The notes beneath the pieces are model-generated. The model had not been told where the DNA came from and did no database searches. It saw nothing but the letters and a program-made list of their open reading frames with translations. From contig CAKVIN010000018.1 in NCBI GenBank assembly GCA_934754425.1, forward strand, positions 1 through 48,752: a DNA stretch of 48,752 bases. Direction: 5' to 3'. The translations under genes were made by a program, and so were the position numbers. Shown here piece after piece: positions 23,990-32,242 of the stretch; within the stretch, counting starts at the first letter, position 1; every line of letters starts with the position of its first letter. This DNA is from an uncultured Candidatus Melainabacteria bacterium (GTDB lineage Bacteria > Cyanobacteriota > Vampirovibrionia > Gastranaerophilales > Gastranaerophilaceae).

Positions 23990-24745
23990 TTATATATTTT
24001 CTATTTTTCTTCGTACTTCTATTATTTTTTGATTATTGTTATATTCTATAAAAATATCTTTCTCTTCCGTATTTATTTTTATATTTTCAACTTCTGTATC
24101 CGATTTCAATTTACAATTTATAATAACAAACCCTTTATTACTTGTTTCCATTGATTCTATGTACTGCTCCGCTAATAAAGTTATAGGATTTATAAACAAT
24201 GTTTGGAATTCTCTTCCATTATTATAAATATCAGTAATACTGCTAATCATACTATCTTCTTCGACTTGAAACATAATATACTTATTATTTATATTTTCAT
24301 CAAATACGATAACGGTTGTTTTTATACTTTCATCATTTTTCAAACTTCGATCTATCTTAGATATAATTTCACCAGTTTGTTTATTTCGTTCTAAAATTTT
24401 ATATATAACATTCTCGTTATCTGCGGCAGGATAATACTCTCTAACAAAATCTGAACAATATTCTTTTATCAAACACAGCTTATTATTTTCGTCAAATACA
24501 CGTTCTCCATTCACTTCAGAAGTTGTGAAACAATATGGCATTTCTAACTTTTGTGGCAATGCTTTTCTTAATTTTTCTACTCTGTGAAGAATTGCTGCCA
24601 AATCTTTATCAAACTTTTGTTTCTTTAATATTTGGCTATAACTATAATCCGCCAAAGTAGTAAGACTTGTTAAATTCGTCTTTAAGCTAAGTGGATTTGA
24701 CCAATCCTCTTCTTCAAAATAATCTAGATTTTCTTTATAATACAT
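23990..24745 (-). CDS. Uncharacterised protein
   Basis: I recognise no family in this 251-residue acidic protein. There is no signal peptide or membrane helix. The first ~70 residues look helical (a coiled segment around LAAILHRVEKLRKALPQKL). The remainder alternates short hydrophobic strands and charged residues (CLIKEYCSDFVREYY, TTVIVFDENINNKYIMFQVE, GFVIINCKLKSDTE), suggesting a beta-rich fold. AAAGG lies about nine bases before the ATG. It is 48 bases downstream of the matrixin gene on the same strand and may be cotranscribed with it. It is more AT-rich than the housekeeping genes nearby, which can mean lineage-specific or relaxed evolution. Confidence 0.75.
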   Translation of the reverse strand: MYYKENLDYFEEEDWSNPLSLKTNLTSLTTLADYSYSQILKKQKFDKDLAAILHRVEKLRKALPQKLEMPYCFTTSEVNGERVFDENNKLCLIKEYCSDFVREYYPAADNENVIYKILERNKQTGEIISKIDRSLKNDESIKTTVIVFDENINNKYIMFQVEEDSMISSITDIYNNGREFQTLFINPITLLAEQYIESMETSNKGFVIINCKLKSDTEVENIKINTEEKDIFIEYNNNQKIIEVRRKIENI

Positions 24746-24793
24746 ACACTAAAACCTTTATTCTATTTTTTTACACACAATTAAATTATTATT

Positions 24794-25573
24794 TTATTTT
24801 TTTCTATTATTGTTCAAATAATTTTTTACGTTATTTGACAATGATATATTTTGCAACATCATATTATATTTTTTTAAATCTCCTATGTTTGTAGATTCTT
24901 CTAACAAATCTCGCCGTCCGGTAGCGATTTGAATTTTATTAGAAGAACTGTTTTCATTATTTTTAGCATCAATTTTTCTTATTACAGAATCAATATCTGT
25001 CGAAGTAGAAATACCGTATTTAGCAGCAAATTGTTTCACCGATGCTCCAGGGGTTAAACGATATAACCAATTAATCGAATATTTATCATTTTCAGATAAT
25101 GAAGCGACTCCGTATTGATGCGGGGTGTACATAATATCTTCCTGATTCGGACTATGATTCAACCCCAAAGCATGACCAATTTCATGCAAAATCGTGTGAT
25201 AAACTTCTATATCACTATCATATTTTTTATGAATTCGACCATCTGTTAAACCAATAGAAACTTCTGCCCCATAAAGCCTGCCTTGAGCATCCCAACTAAA
25301 ATAACAATGCCCAAGAGCTTGTCTATCAACTCTCTTCCAATCAACATTGATATTTGATTCCAATAGAACATTTGTGATTTTGAATCTTAATTTTCCACCA
25401 GTAGCTGCAGACCATACGGAAAAAGCATCCATTACCATTTTTCGATATTTTGCATCTTCTCCGGGTTTAGAATAAAATTTCATCGGAGCAATATAAACGA
25501 CCAGATTATTTACCGGCCACCGCATTATGTTCCCGTTTTTCACACTTCCATTGAGATACGTCTTTTTAAGCAT
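24794..25573 (-). CDS. Matrixin-like zinc metallopeptidase (M10 family)
   Basis: The metzincin zinc motif HEIGHALGLNH is at 130-140, with ligands H130, H134 and H140 and catalytic E131, followed by the Met-turn DIMY (M148). The upstream part IMRWPVNNLVVYIAP and the segment AFSVWSAATGGKLRFKI match the matrixin N-terminal strands (RWP... W...TP.L.F). About 90 residues follow the catalytic domain and are helical, with no known domain. Unlike most matrixins it has no signal peptide, and an in-frame stop a few codons upstream rules out a longer start. No Shine-Dalgarno is present; a TATCAT box lies exactly six bases before the ATG. Substrate unknown; a non-classical export route or a cytoplasmic role would both be unusual. 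Confidence 0.9.
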   Translation of the reverse strand: MLKKTYLNGSVKNGNIMRWPVNNLVVYIAPMKFYSKPGEDAKYRKMVMDAFSVWSAATGGKLRFKITNVLLESNINVDWKRVDRQALGHCYFSWDAQGRLYGAEVSIGLTDGRIHKKYDSDIEVYHTILHEIGHALGLNHSPNQEDIMYTPHQYGVASLSENDKYSINWLYRLTPGASVKQFAAKYGISTSTDIDSVIRKIDAKNNENSSSNKIQIATGRRDLLEESTNIGDLKKYNMMLQNISLSNNVKNYLNNNRKK

Positions 25574-25579
25574 AACATT

Positions 25580-25585
25580 ATGATA
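25580..25585 (-). promoter_or_regulatory. -10 box giving a leaderless matrixin mRNA
   Basis: On the minus strand TATCAT is followed by six bases and then the ATG. The -35 region is weak (TTTAAC, 16 bases away). No ribosome binding site is seen. Confidence 0.4.
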
Positions 25586-25629
25586 CCATACTTTTCACAA
25601 TGTTAAAAGAAATTTCTTAAAGTTTAGTC

Positions 25630-26046
25630 CTAATATACGATTTGAACAGTAATATTTCTGGAGCGTTGCTTATTATCAAAATCGAGCAAAACCACTTGTT
25701 GCCAAGTTCCGAGATTTAAAAGTCCGTCCTTTAATGCAATATTAACAGAGCTGCCAACGATTGCCGCACGCACATGAGCATAGCCATTTCCATCATGCCA
25801 AATTTCATCATGATGATATTCTTTACCAGTTGGAGCAATTCTCTCCAAGGCTTCTTTTAAATCTTGAATAAGCCCATTTTCATATTCTATAGTAGTTATA
25901 GCTGATGTACTACCCTGAATAGAAACACATACCAAGCCATCCTTAAGTTCATGTTGATAAACACAATTTTGAACATGTTTTGTAATATTTATAATATCAT
26001 TGTTCCCTTGCGTATTAATTATAAAATTTTCATTAATAATTGGCAT
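25630..26046 (-). CDS. yjbQ: YjbQ/UPF0047 family protein
   Basis: At 138 residues this is a typical single-domain UPF0047 protein. Diagnostic parts are the early TITKH-like segment (INITKHVQNCV), the middle VCVSIQGSTSAITTIEYENG, the conserved His cluster YHHDEIWHDGNGYAHVRAAI and the end LGTWQQVVLLDFDN. Members form trimers with a metal-like site of conserved His residues, and some have weak thiamine-phosphate synthase activity; the physiological role is not settled. GAGGAG lies before the ATG. It begins 5 bases after rqcP ends and shares its operon (punA-rqcP-yjbQ). Confidence 0.93.
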   Translation of the reverse strand: MPIINENFIINTQGNNDIINITKHVQNCVYQHELKDGLVCVSIQGSTSAITTIEYENGLIQDLKEALERIAPTGKEYHHDEIWHDGNGYAHVRAAIVGSSVNIALKDGLLNLGTWQQVVLLDFDNKQRSRNITVQIVY

Positions 26047-26050
26047 ACAT

Positions 26051-26299
26051 TTACTCCTCTATTATTTTATATAAAGAAGAAGCTTCTTGAACACTTACGT
26101 TGCCAGTTGGAACAATTAACACTTCAACTTTTTCAACACGATTTGAATACTCAATTTCGATAATATCACCAACTTTTAATTGTTTTGCCGGTTTAGCACT
26201 ATTACCATTTACAAGAATTCGGCCCATTTCCGATACAGCATTTGCAACAGTGCGTCTTTTTATTAAACGTGATACTTTTAAAAACTTATCTAATCTCAT
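26051..26299 (-). CDS. rqcP: RqcP (YabO-like) S4-domain ribosome quality-control factor
   Basis: An 82-residue protein consisting almost wholly of one S4 RNA-binding domain: MRLDKFLKVSRLIKRRTVAN followed by GRILVNGNSAKPAKQLKVGD. The start is nearly identical to Bacillus YabO/RqcP, which works with RqcH to move tRNA-Ala during C-terminal Ala tailing of stalled peptides on 50S subunits. HslR/Hsp15 is a related alternative, but the short length and the SRLIKRRT motif favour RqcP. Its ATG overlaps the stop of punA by 4 bases (ATGA type), indicating coupled translation. No RqcH gene is in the window. Confidence 0.9.
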   Translation of the reverse strand: MRLDKFLKVSRLIKRRTVANAVSEMGRILVNGNSAKPAKQLKVGDIIEIEYSNRVEKVEVLIVPTGNVSVQEASSLYKIIEE

Positions 26300-27099
26300 A
26301 ATTCTTTAATAATTTCTTTTACTAATCTGACAAATTTTCCTTTTGCTTCTTCAGCAGCCTTAATTACATCTGAATGAGAAAGTCCAACAGTACTAACTCC
26401 AGCAGCTGAATTACAAATACAACTTATACCAATAACATTCATGCCAGCCCAAGATGCAACTATTGCTTCCGGCACAGTAGACATTCCAACAGCATCAGCC
26501 CCCAAAATTCTAGCCATCCTAACTTCTGCCGGTGTTTCATAAGATGGCCCCGTTAAAGCAATATAAACCCCTTTTTGCAATTCTATTCCTAATTTTTTTC
26601 CAACCTGTTCTGCCAATTCCACATATTTTTTTGTATAAACCTCACTCATATCAGGAAATCTTTCACCCATTGTTGAATCATTTGGTCCAATAAGCGGATT
26701 AACTCCCATGTGATTAATATGATCCGTTATAATCATCAAGTCTGCCGGTTTAAAATCAGCATTAACCCCGCCTGCTGCGTTCGTAATCATTAGAATTTCA
26801 ACCCCTAAACTTTTCATTACTTTCACAGGAAAAACAACCTTTTGAATAGAATGACCTTCATAAAAATGAAATCTGCCTTGCATCATAACAACATTTTTGT
26901 CATTAATTTTTGCAAATACAAGCCTACTCTTATGACCGGAAACGGTTGAAGCCTCAAAACCGGGAATTTCTGAATAAGGAATTGCTATTTCACAAAATTC
27001 ATCCGCTAATTCTCCTAAACCAGAACCTAATATTATACCAATCTCCGGTTTAAAATTTCCTATTTTCTCCTTAATAAAATCTGATGCAATATTTAACAT
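26296..27099 (-). CDS. punA: Purine nucleoside phosphorylase (trimeric type)
   Basis: Cleaves inosine and guanosine with phosphate to a base and ribose-1-phosphate in purine salvage. The phosphate-binding GIILGSGLGELADEF is at about 22-36, VVMMQGRFHFYEGHS carries the conserved His of the active site, LMITNAAGGVN is the purine-contact strand, and GPSYETPAEVRMARILGADA with GMSTVPEAIVA is the family signature. Length 267 fits the trimeric class (about 270-290) rather than hexameric DeoD. GGGAG lies ten bases before the ATG. It heads the punA-rqcP-yjbQ unit. Whether it also accepts adenosine cannot be judged here. Confidence 0.95.
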   Translation of the reverse strand: MLNIASDFIKEKIGNFKPEIGIILGSGLGELADEFCEIAIPYSEIPGFEASTVSGHKSRLVFAKINDKNVVMMQGRFHFYEGHSIQKVVFPVKVMKSLGVEILMITNAAGGVNADFKPADLMIITDHINHMGVNPLIGPNDSTMGERFPDMSEVYTKKYVELAEQVGKKLGIELQKGVYIALTGPSYETPAEVRMARILGADAVGMSTVPEAIVASWAGMNVIGISCICNSAAGVSTVGLSHSDVIKAAEEAKGKFVRLVKEIIKEL

Positions 27100-27232
27100 A
27101 ACACTAAATCTCCCGAATGATATCTTATAACAAACATACGAGAGCTTGCAGGTTTAATATAATAAAGTTTACAAAACTTATATATTTGATAATCAAAAAC
27201 ATACTAATGAATCAAAAGATTACATATAAGTA

Positions 27233-27754
27233 TTACGCTTGTAAATCAGTAGATTTATTATCTTCCACAGGTTGTATATCCAATTTTGCAAATGTTCTTG
27301 TTGCTTTAGCAAATTTATATGTTCCAGGAGGAGTAGTAGCAGCAAGAGAAGCTGCAAATCCGGCTGAAATACCAACTATTATACCGGCAACTGTTGATAA
27401 AACACGTTTTGTAGTTGATAAATTTTTTATCAGAGCTATTGGAACAGCAGCCCCAATTAAACCACCGGTTCCAACAATTAATCTCGATTTATTTCTTCTC
27501 TTCTTTATGTCTTCATCAGAAGAATTTTCCAATACATATTTCTGAATTTTTGGAGCAGCGTCCATGACATCTTTATACGCAGCTTCAAAAGTATCAGATT
27601 CCTTTTCCGGAACACTTAATTTTCCTGCTTCGCTACCATCTGAATCGACTACACTATATACAGCACGTCCTTCTTGTGTCCCGATTTTCTGAATGTTTCC
27701 ATACGAATTTTGTTGTTTAAACCCTGACGGACTAATATTTAATATACTAACCAT
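27233..27754 (-). CDS. Small membrane protein of unknown family
   Basis: The 173-residue product has a soluble N-terminal half of about 85 residues (starting MVSILNISPSGFKQQNSYGN), then two closely spaced hydrophobic helices (about 95-112 LIVGTGGLIGAAVPIALI and 121-142 around STVAGIIVGISAGFAASLAA) and a short polar tail, so it is probably a hairpin membrane protein. The glycine/alanine-rich helices resemble those of the 624-residue coiled-coil protein in style. AAGGTGG with 4-base spacing precedes the ATG and a near-consensus promoter lies upstream, which supports this strand over an overlapping plus-strand frame. I do not recognise it. Confidence 0.8.
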   Translation of the reverse strand: MVSILNISPSGFKQQNSYGNIQKIGTQEGRAVYSVVDSDGSEAGKLSVPEKESDTFEAAYKDVMDAAPKIQKYVLENSSDEDIKKRRNKSRLIVGTGGLIGAAVPIALIKNLSTTKRVLSTVAGIIVGISAGFAASLAATTPPGTYKFAKATRTFAKLDIQPVEDNKSTDLQA

Positions 27755-27778
27755 AAACCACCTTCACACTTTTATACC

Positions 27779-27807
27779 ATTATATAAATAAACGTATTAA
27801 ATCGCAA
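27779..27807 (-). promoter_or_regulatory. Promoter of the small membrane protein gene
   Basis: On the minus strand TTGCGA (27807-27802), 17 bases, then a perfect TATAAT (27784-27779). The predicted start near 27772 leaves a leader of about 18 bases containing the ribosome binding site. Confidence 0.7.
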
Positions 27808-27901
27808 GAATTTGATAGTTTGTAACAATTTATTAATTTTAATTTTTCTTTATCCTAATAATAATGAACAATGAATAAATTTTCACCTCAACTTAACATA
27901 A

Positions 27902-27930
27902 TTGTCACACTGAGTTTTTTGTTATATGAT
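27902..27930 (+). promoter_or_regulatory. Promoter of the 27949-35262 gene run
   Basis: TTGTCA (27902-27907), 17 bases, then TATGAT (27925-27930). Both hexamers match at 5 of 6. The predicted start is near 27937, just before AGAGAGGTGG. Confidence 0.7.
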
Positions 27931-27948
27931 ATTACAAGAGAGGTGGAA

Positions 27949-28062
27949 ATGGATTTTTTTAGAGAACACAAAAAAATAATAGTAGGTCTTATTACTGTAT
28001 CTTTTATAATTTGGACTGTTGGTATGGGGTTATTAATACTTCTTCCAAGCATGGGAAAGTAA
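27949..28062 (+). CDS. 37-residue single-span membrane micro-protein
   Basis: From the ATG at 27949 the frame encodes a short charged start (MDFFREHKKI) and one hydrophobic helix (IVGLITVSFIIWTVGMGLLI) ending in a few residues. I chose this start over an in-frame ATG at 27871 because AGAGAGGTGG sits directly before it and the promoter at 27902-27930 lies between the two. The helix resembles the N-terminal anchor of SurA/PpiD-type periplasmic isomerases, but no further domain follows, and the next start is 20 bases on. It probably sits in the inner membrane; its function is unknown. It leads the run that continues with the LytM peptidase. Confidence 0.7.
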   Translation: MDFFREHKKIIVGLITVSFIIWTVGMGLLILLPSMGK

Positions 28063-28082
28063 ATTAGGTAGGACGGTCTAAA

Positions 28083-29195
28083 GTGAAAAAAATATTAAGT
28101 GTTTTAATATTTTTAGGAATAATGCTCAACACTGCTACGTGTTGCAGTGTTTGTGCTGCTCATACTCAAGATTTAGAAACCAAAAAGAAACAAACACGTG
28201 CAAAAATTAATCACTTAAAATGGTTGGAAAGCGTTGAAACCAATAAACTTTACAAAAATCAACAAAAGTTAGAAAATGCAAACAATGATTTACAACATTC
28301 AAAAACTCAAATTGTTTCTGCACAAAAAGAACTTTACGGAATGCAAGCTCAATTGGATAGAGCAGCTGCTGAATATAACAATTTAAACAGTGTACTTGCT
28401 ATTCACATAAGAAAAGTTTTTAAATCACAAAGAAAAGCGTTCTTTGAACTTCTTATTACATCAGAAGATATCAACATGCTTGTTGATAGAGTTTATTATC
28501 AAAAAATAATTTTAAAAGATGATTACGCAAGAATGAACGCTGCAAAGCGAAAAGCACAAGAAATTGCAATGCTCAAATATAATATAGAAGCAAAAAAACG
28601 TAATTTAGAGCGTTCTGTTGCTTCTATAAACTCTCAAAAAGCTTATATTGACAGAGCAATAGCTAAGAACGAAAGCATGATTAACAAATTAAGAACCGAT
28701 AGAGTTGCTTATCAAAAAGCAGAAAAAGAATTGGCAAAACAATCTGCTAGTATTGGTTCTTATATCAACAGAACAGCAAAAGATAAAGATGTTCAAGTTG
28801 CTTCCGGTTTTGTTAAACCAATACAAGGGCGCATAACTTCACCATTCGGATGGAGAACACACCCTATATTTAATAGTAAGTCATTTCATTCCGGAGTCGA
28901 TATCGGAGGACCAAATTTAGGAGCAATTCGAGCTTCAAATTCTGGTAAAGTTATTTATTCCGGTTGGTACGGTGGATATGGTAAAGTTGTAATTGTTGAG
29001 CACGGTATTGTAAATGGAAAACCAATAACCACTCTTTATGCACATATGAATTCAATTGCCGTTTCTAACGGACAAAGAGTTACAAAAGGGCAAGTTGTAG
29101 GATATGAAGGAACTACTGGTTACAGCACCGGACCACATTGTCACTTTGAAGTTAGAGTAAATGGCCAACCAAATAATCCGTTAAATTATATATAG
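28083..29195 (+). CDS. Exported M23 (LytM) peptidoglycan hydrolase with coiled-coil N-terminus
   Basis: A signal peptide of about 25 residues is followed by a long coiled coil (about 28-235) and a C-terminal LytM domain (about 245-368). The zinc site is complete: HSGVD (H269, D273) and HCHFE (H354), with catalytic His in YAHM (H321) and H352. It therefore looks like an active endopeptidase, unlike EnvC/NlpD, whose sites are degenerate; the coiled coil plus LytM layout otherwise matches EnvC-like division factors. The GTG start at 28083 is preceded by AGGACGG. It begins 20 bases after the micro-protein and ends 13 bases before the OstA-like gene. It likely cuts peptide cross-links during division or growth. 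Confidence 0.94.
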   Translation: MKKILSVLIFLGIMLNTATCCSVCAAHTQDLETKKKQTRAKINHLKWLESVETNKLYKNQQKLENANNDLQHSKTQIVSAQKELYGMQAQLDRAAAEYNNLNSVLAIHIRKVFKSQRKAFFELLITSEDINMLVDRVYYQKIILKDDYARMNAAKRKAQEIAMLKYNIEAKKRNLERSVASINSQKAYIDRAIAKNESMINKLRTDRVAYQKAEKELAKQSASIGSYINRTAKDKDVQVASGFVKPIQGRITSPFGWRTHPIFNSKSFHSGVDIGGPNLGAIRASNSGKVIYSGWYGGYGKVVIVEHGIVNGKPITTLYAHMNSIAVSNGQRVTKGQVVGYEGTTGYSTGPHCHFEVRVNGQPNNPLNYI

Positions 29196-29208
29196 TGGGA
29201 ATTTAAAG

Positions 29209-31383
29209 TTGAAAAAGAGATTAATAACATTATTGTCAATATCATTAATAACTGCAAATACGGCATTTGCAGATTATTCTTTTGTGGATTCGTCTGATTT
29301 TACCGGAGATGCATTTTTTACACCACCTGTATTTCAAGAAAAAGCTGAAGAACAAGCAGCATCCGGACCAAAAAGAAATCCTTCTAATCCGCCAATAAAG
29401 CGTTTAAGATTAGCTATAAAGAAAAAAATAAAACAACATAAAGCTAAAAAAACAGAATTAGCCCCAACAGCTTCTGACGATGTTTATTCTGCCGGCGCTG
29501 AAACATCAGAATACGCATCAAAAGATTTAAAAGAAGAATTCGATGAAACAATGATGCCAGATGGTTTTGAAGCAGATGATGAAGCAACTGCTGAACAAAA
29601 TAAAAAACGATTTTGGCATAAAAAATCCAAGACTGAAAAATTAGCTACGAAACAAGATGATAGCGAAAGCATTATTTTAGATTGCGAAAGAATTGATTAT
29701 GACACTAATGCTTATTGCATGATAGCTACAGGTCAAGCCAGCGTTGATTTTGTAAAACAGGAAACAGTTGTAAAAGCAGATAAAATTACATATGACCGAA
29801 TGAATAATACCATTAAGGCTGAAGGAAATGTAAAAATCATTAAAAACAATCAGATTATCAATGGTGAGTACATTTTTGTTGATATGAATGAAGAAAATGC
29901 TCTTATAGAAAAGCCTATTACACAAACTGATACAATTGAAATAAAAGCTCAAAAAGGCTACGTTTATGGAGATAAAATTGTTCAAGAAAAAGGTTCAGTT
30001 GTAGTTGACCAAAGTTTTCCAATCAACTTCCGTTCAGTTGGTAATGGACCATGGATGTCAAGAATGATTACTCCGGAAGTTGATCCAATCACTGAAAACA
30101 AAGATAATAGTGTTATTCGTTTAAAAACAAAAGATATCAAAGTTACTCAAAAAGGTGACTTAGAAATTATTTCATTAAAAAAAGCTTCTGTATTTAAAGG
30201 GCAAAGAAAAATATTAAAAATACCGGCTCTTAAAATATATACAAATAAAAATTTTGATTTTGTAGAGACAAATTCTTGGGAATTAGGTTCTTTAAGAGGT
30301 CTTGGTATGTATGTTGGTCCGGGCTTTGTATTTGAAGTTCCGGGTGGTTCGGTATTAAAAGCAATACCGATGTTAAATTACAATCACGGATTTGGTATCG
30401 GTGCCGTAGCCAGATACAGCAGTGCATCTAACTGGACACAAGCAGCTTACGGCACGTCTGACAGCAAATTTCTTATTCGAGGTAAACAAAAATTAGACGA
30501 TAACTTATACTTGCAATACGCAATGAATGACTACATGAGAGAATGGTGGTTGGGTCGTCGTCGTCCAAAATATGGTGCAAGCTTAGTATACGAAAACGGA
30601 TACATGACAAATAATTTTTTATTAAAAGAGAGAAAAGCTAGTTTTGCACATAGAGTAGACTTAGGTTATTATCAGGATATCGATTCAGACGGCAATTTCA
30701 AAAAATTGAGCGGTACAGGTTTGGGTACAACAAGAGCTAGATATATGTTTCAAGCTACACAAGGAATTTTTGATTACAGAAACGAAGAAAAACAAAAATC
30801 GGTAAGCTTTGACATTAATCTTCAAGGTGCAGCATCACTATATGGAACAGGTGATACACAAATAATTGGACGTATCGGTCCTGTTTTACACACACAATAC
30901 AAACGCTGGATGCAAGACTTGGGTTATTATCAATCTGTTTACAGAGATGATTCTCCAATGCCAGTATTTGATGCTTACCGCTACGGAAAATCAAATGTAT
31001 ATTTGAGAGAATACTTTAGATTAAACAAATACATGACAGTATCATGGTTCGGTTCAATTAACCTATCCGGAGATTCTCCAAACGACAAAGCTTTTCAAGA
31101 AAATGCTTTTTACGTATCATTCGGACCTGATGATATAAAATTTAGCTTAGGTTATGATTTTGTCAGAGAAAACACATTCTTCCTTGTTGAAGTTATGATG
31201 GACGCAAAAGGTTCAAGACTTGATTATGAAAAATTAGAAATTAAACAAGATAAAAAATCACAAAAAAAACAGGATAATTCTGAAGATAATAATGAAGAAA
31301 GCGATTTTCAACAATCTAAAAAAGCCCCTGTTTTGCAACGTGCAGTAGTAGAAGATGTAAAGAATGTGGAAGATGTTTTATAA
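29209..31383 (+). CDS. OstA/LptD-like outer-membrane assembly protein
   Basis: A signal peptide (cleavage near TANTAFA/DYS) is followed by a basic, low-complexity region (50-150), then an OstA/LptA-type beta-jellyroll domain (about 155-260: SIILDCERIDYDTN, VVKADKITYDRMNNTIKAEG). The remaining 450 residues are strand-rich with aromatic girdles (YDFVRENTFFLVEVMM), compatible with a barrel. Such proteins deliver lipopolysaccharide-like glycolipid to the outer membrane. The C-terminus is unusual: a charged, Lys/Gln/Asp-rich tail of about 50 residues rather than a final aromatic strand. The start is TTG with GTGGGA upstream. The 3' end overlaps the next gene by 20 bases. LptD identity is likely, not proven. 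Confidence 0.78.
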   Translation: MKKRLITLLSISLITANTAFADYSFVDSSDFTGDAFFTPPVFQEKAEEQAASGPKRNPSNPPIKRLRLAIKKKIKQHKAKKTELAPTASDDVYSAGAETSEYASKDLKEEFDETMMPDGFEADDEATAEQNKKRFWHKKSKTEKLATKQDDSESIILDCERIDYDTNAYCMIATGQASVDFVKQETVVKADKITYDRMNNTIKAEGNVKIIKNNQIINGEYIFVDMNEENALIEKPITQTDTIEIKAQKGYVYGDKIVQEKGSVVVDQSFPINFRSVGNGPWMSRMITPEVDPITENKDNSVIRLKTKDIKVTQKGDLEIISLKKASVFKGQRKILKIPALKIYTNKNFDFVETNSWELGSLRGLGMYVGPGFVFEVPGGSVLKAIPMLNYNHGFGIGAVARYSSASNWTQAAYGTSDSKFLIRGKQKLDDNLYLQYAMNDYMREWWLGRRRPKYGASLVYENGYMTNNFLLKERKASFAHRVDLGYYQDIDSDGNFKKLSGTGLGTTRARYMFQATQGIFDYRNEEKQKSVSFDINLQGAASLYGTGDTQIIGRIGPVLHTQYKRWMQDLGYYQSVYRDDSPMPVFDAYRYGKSNVYLREYFRLNKYMTVSWFGSINLSGDSPNDKAFQENAFYVSFGPDDIKFSLGYDFVRENTFFLVEVMMDAKGSRLDYEKLEIKQDKKSQKKQDNSEDNNEESDFQQSKKAPVLQRAVVEDVKNVEDVL

Positions 31384-31999
31384 AAATAACTTAACAAAAC
31401 AAATTATTAAATATGGAAAAATGTGCGGAGATAAAAATTATACTCCAGGGTATTCTGGTAACATATCAGCACGTTACAAAGATGGCATGCTAATAACTAC
31501 TTCTGGTTCTTCGAATGGCTATTTAAAATCAAAACACATTGTTGAAACTGATTTTGAAGGAAAATCATTAGAAAAAAATAAAAAACCTTCAAGTGAAAAA
31601 TTTCTACATATTGGCATTTACAAAAAAAGACCTGATATAAATTTTATCATTCATGTTCATGCTCCGTATTTAAGTAGCTTTGCTTCTGCCGGAAAAGATT
31701 TAACAGCTTCTATTATGGCAGAAAATGTTTTTTATTTTGGAGGAATTCCTTTAGCTGAATATGCCTTACCGTCTACTATGCAATTAGTAGAAAATACTGT
31801 AAAATTTTTTGATAGATATGATGCGGTTTTAATGGCGAATCATGGTTTTATCGTAGCTTCTAAAACACTTGAGGATGCTTATATGAAATTAGAATTAGCA
31901 GAATCTTATGCACAAGTAGTTTTAAATACTGAAATTTTAGGTGGAGCTAAAAATTTAACAGATAAAGAAACTGAGGAAATTTTAAAATTACGTAAATAA
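31364..31999 (+). CDS. Class II aldolase/adducin family protein (fuculose-phosphate aldolase-like)
   Basis: A zinc-dependent aldolase or epimerase fold of about 210 residues. Active-site features are GNISARYKDGMLITTSGSS (30-50), the catalytic Glu in SSEKFLH (E78), and zinc ligands HVHAP (H97, H99) and NHG (H160). Family members cleave L-fuculose-1-phosphate or related sugar phosphates, epimerise ribulose-5-phosphate, or dehydrate methylthioribulose-phosphate. LHIGIYKKRPDINFIIHVHA resembles the aldolase branch, but the substrate cannot be fixed. Starts at 31364 or 31373 are both possible; the longer form overlaps the OstA-like gene by 20 bases. Its place in an envelope-gene run suggests sugar metabolism feeding surface glycans, which is inference. 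Confidence 0.9.
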   Translation: MWKMFYKNNLTKQIIKYGKMCGDKNYTPGYSGNISARYKDGMLITTSGSSNGYLKSKHIVETDFEGKSLEKNKKPSSEKFLHIGIYKKRPDINFIIHVHAPYLSSFASAGKDLTASIMAENVFYFGGIPLAEYALPSTMQLVENTVKFFDRYDAVLMANHGFIVASKTLEDAYMKLELAESYAQVVLNTEILGGAKNLTDKETEEILKLRK

Positions 32000-32023
32000 A
32001 ATATTCTATTAATTAGTGGATAT

Positions 32024-32239
32024 ATGTATATAATCGAATTATTTATAAAATGGTTAAATAAGAATAAAAGAGGCGCAGGTGCAAATCCTGACGGAATATA
32101 CAGAGAAACTTTTAAACCGGATAAGGATGATGCAATTGATTGTAAACACAACTTCATGCCGGTAGATAGTACAGGGACAGTACTAGCTTGTACTAAATGT
32201 GGATTTGTAGTAAAAAAGAATGAGAACTATAAGGGATAA
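32024..32239 (+). CDS. 71-residue putative zinc-ribbon protein
   Basis: A short hydrophobic start (MYIIELFIKWL) precedes a basic stretch and a compact C-terminal knuckle with C40-x-H42 and C56-x-x-C59 (DCKHNFMP and ACTKCGFV), likely a single zinc ribbon of the kind found at protein or nucleic-acid interfaces. It is separated from pgpH by 3 bases, so the two are almost surely cotranscribed. GTGGA lies close to the ATG. I recognise no named family; the CxH...CxxC spacing is similar to small rubredoxin-like or ribosome-associated ribbons. Confidence 0.78.
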   Translation: MYIIELFIKWLNKNKRGAGANPDGIYRETFKPDKDDAIDCKHNFMPVDSTGTVLACTKCGFVVKKNENYKG

Positions 32240-32242
32240 TTT

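Noticed and set aside
27117..27545. Plus-strand 142-codon frame
   Set aside because: It mirrors the minus-strand membrane protein, which has a near-consensus promoter and a strong ribosome site.
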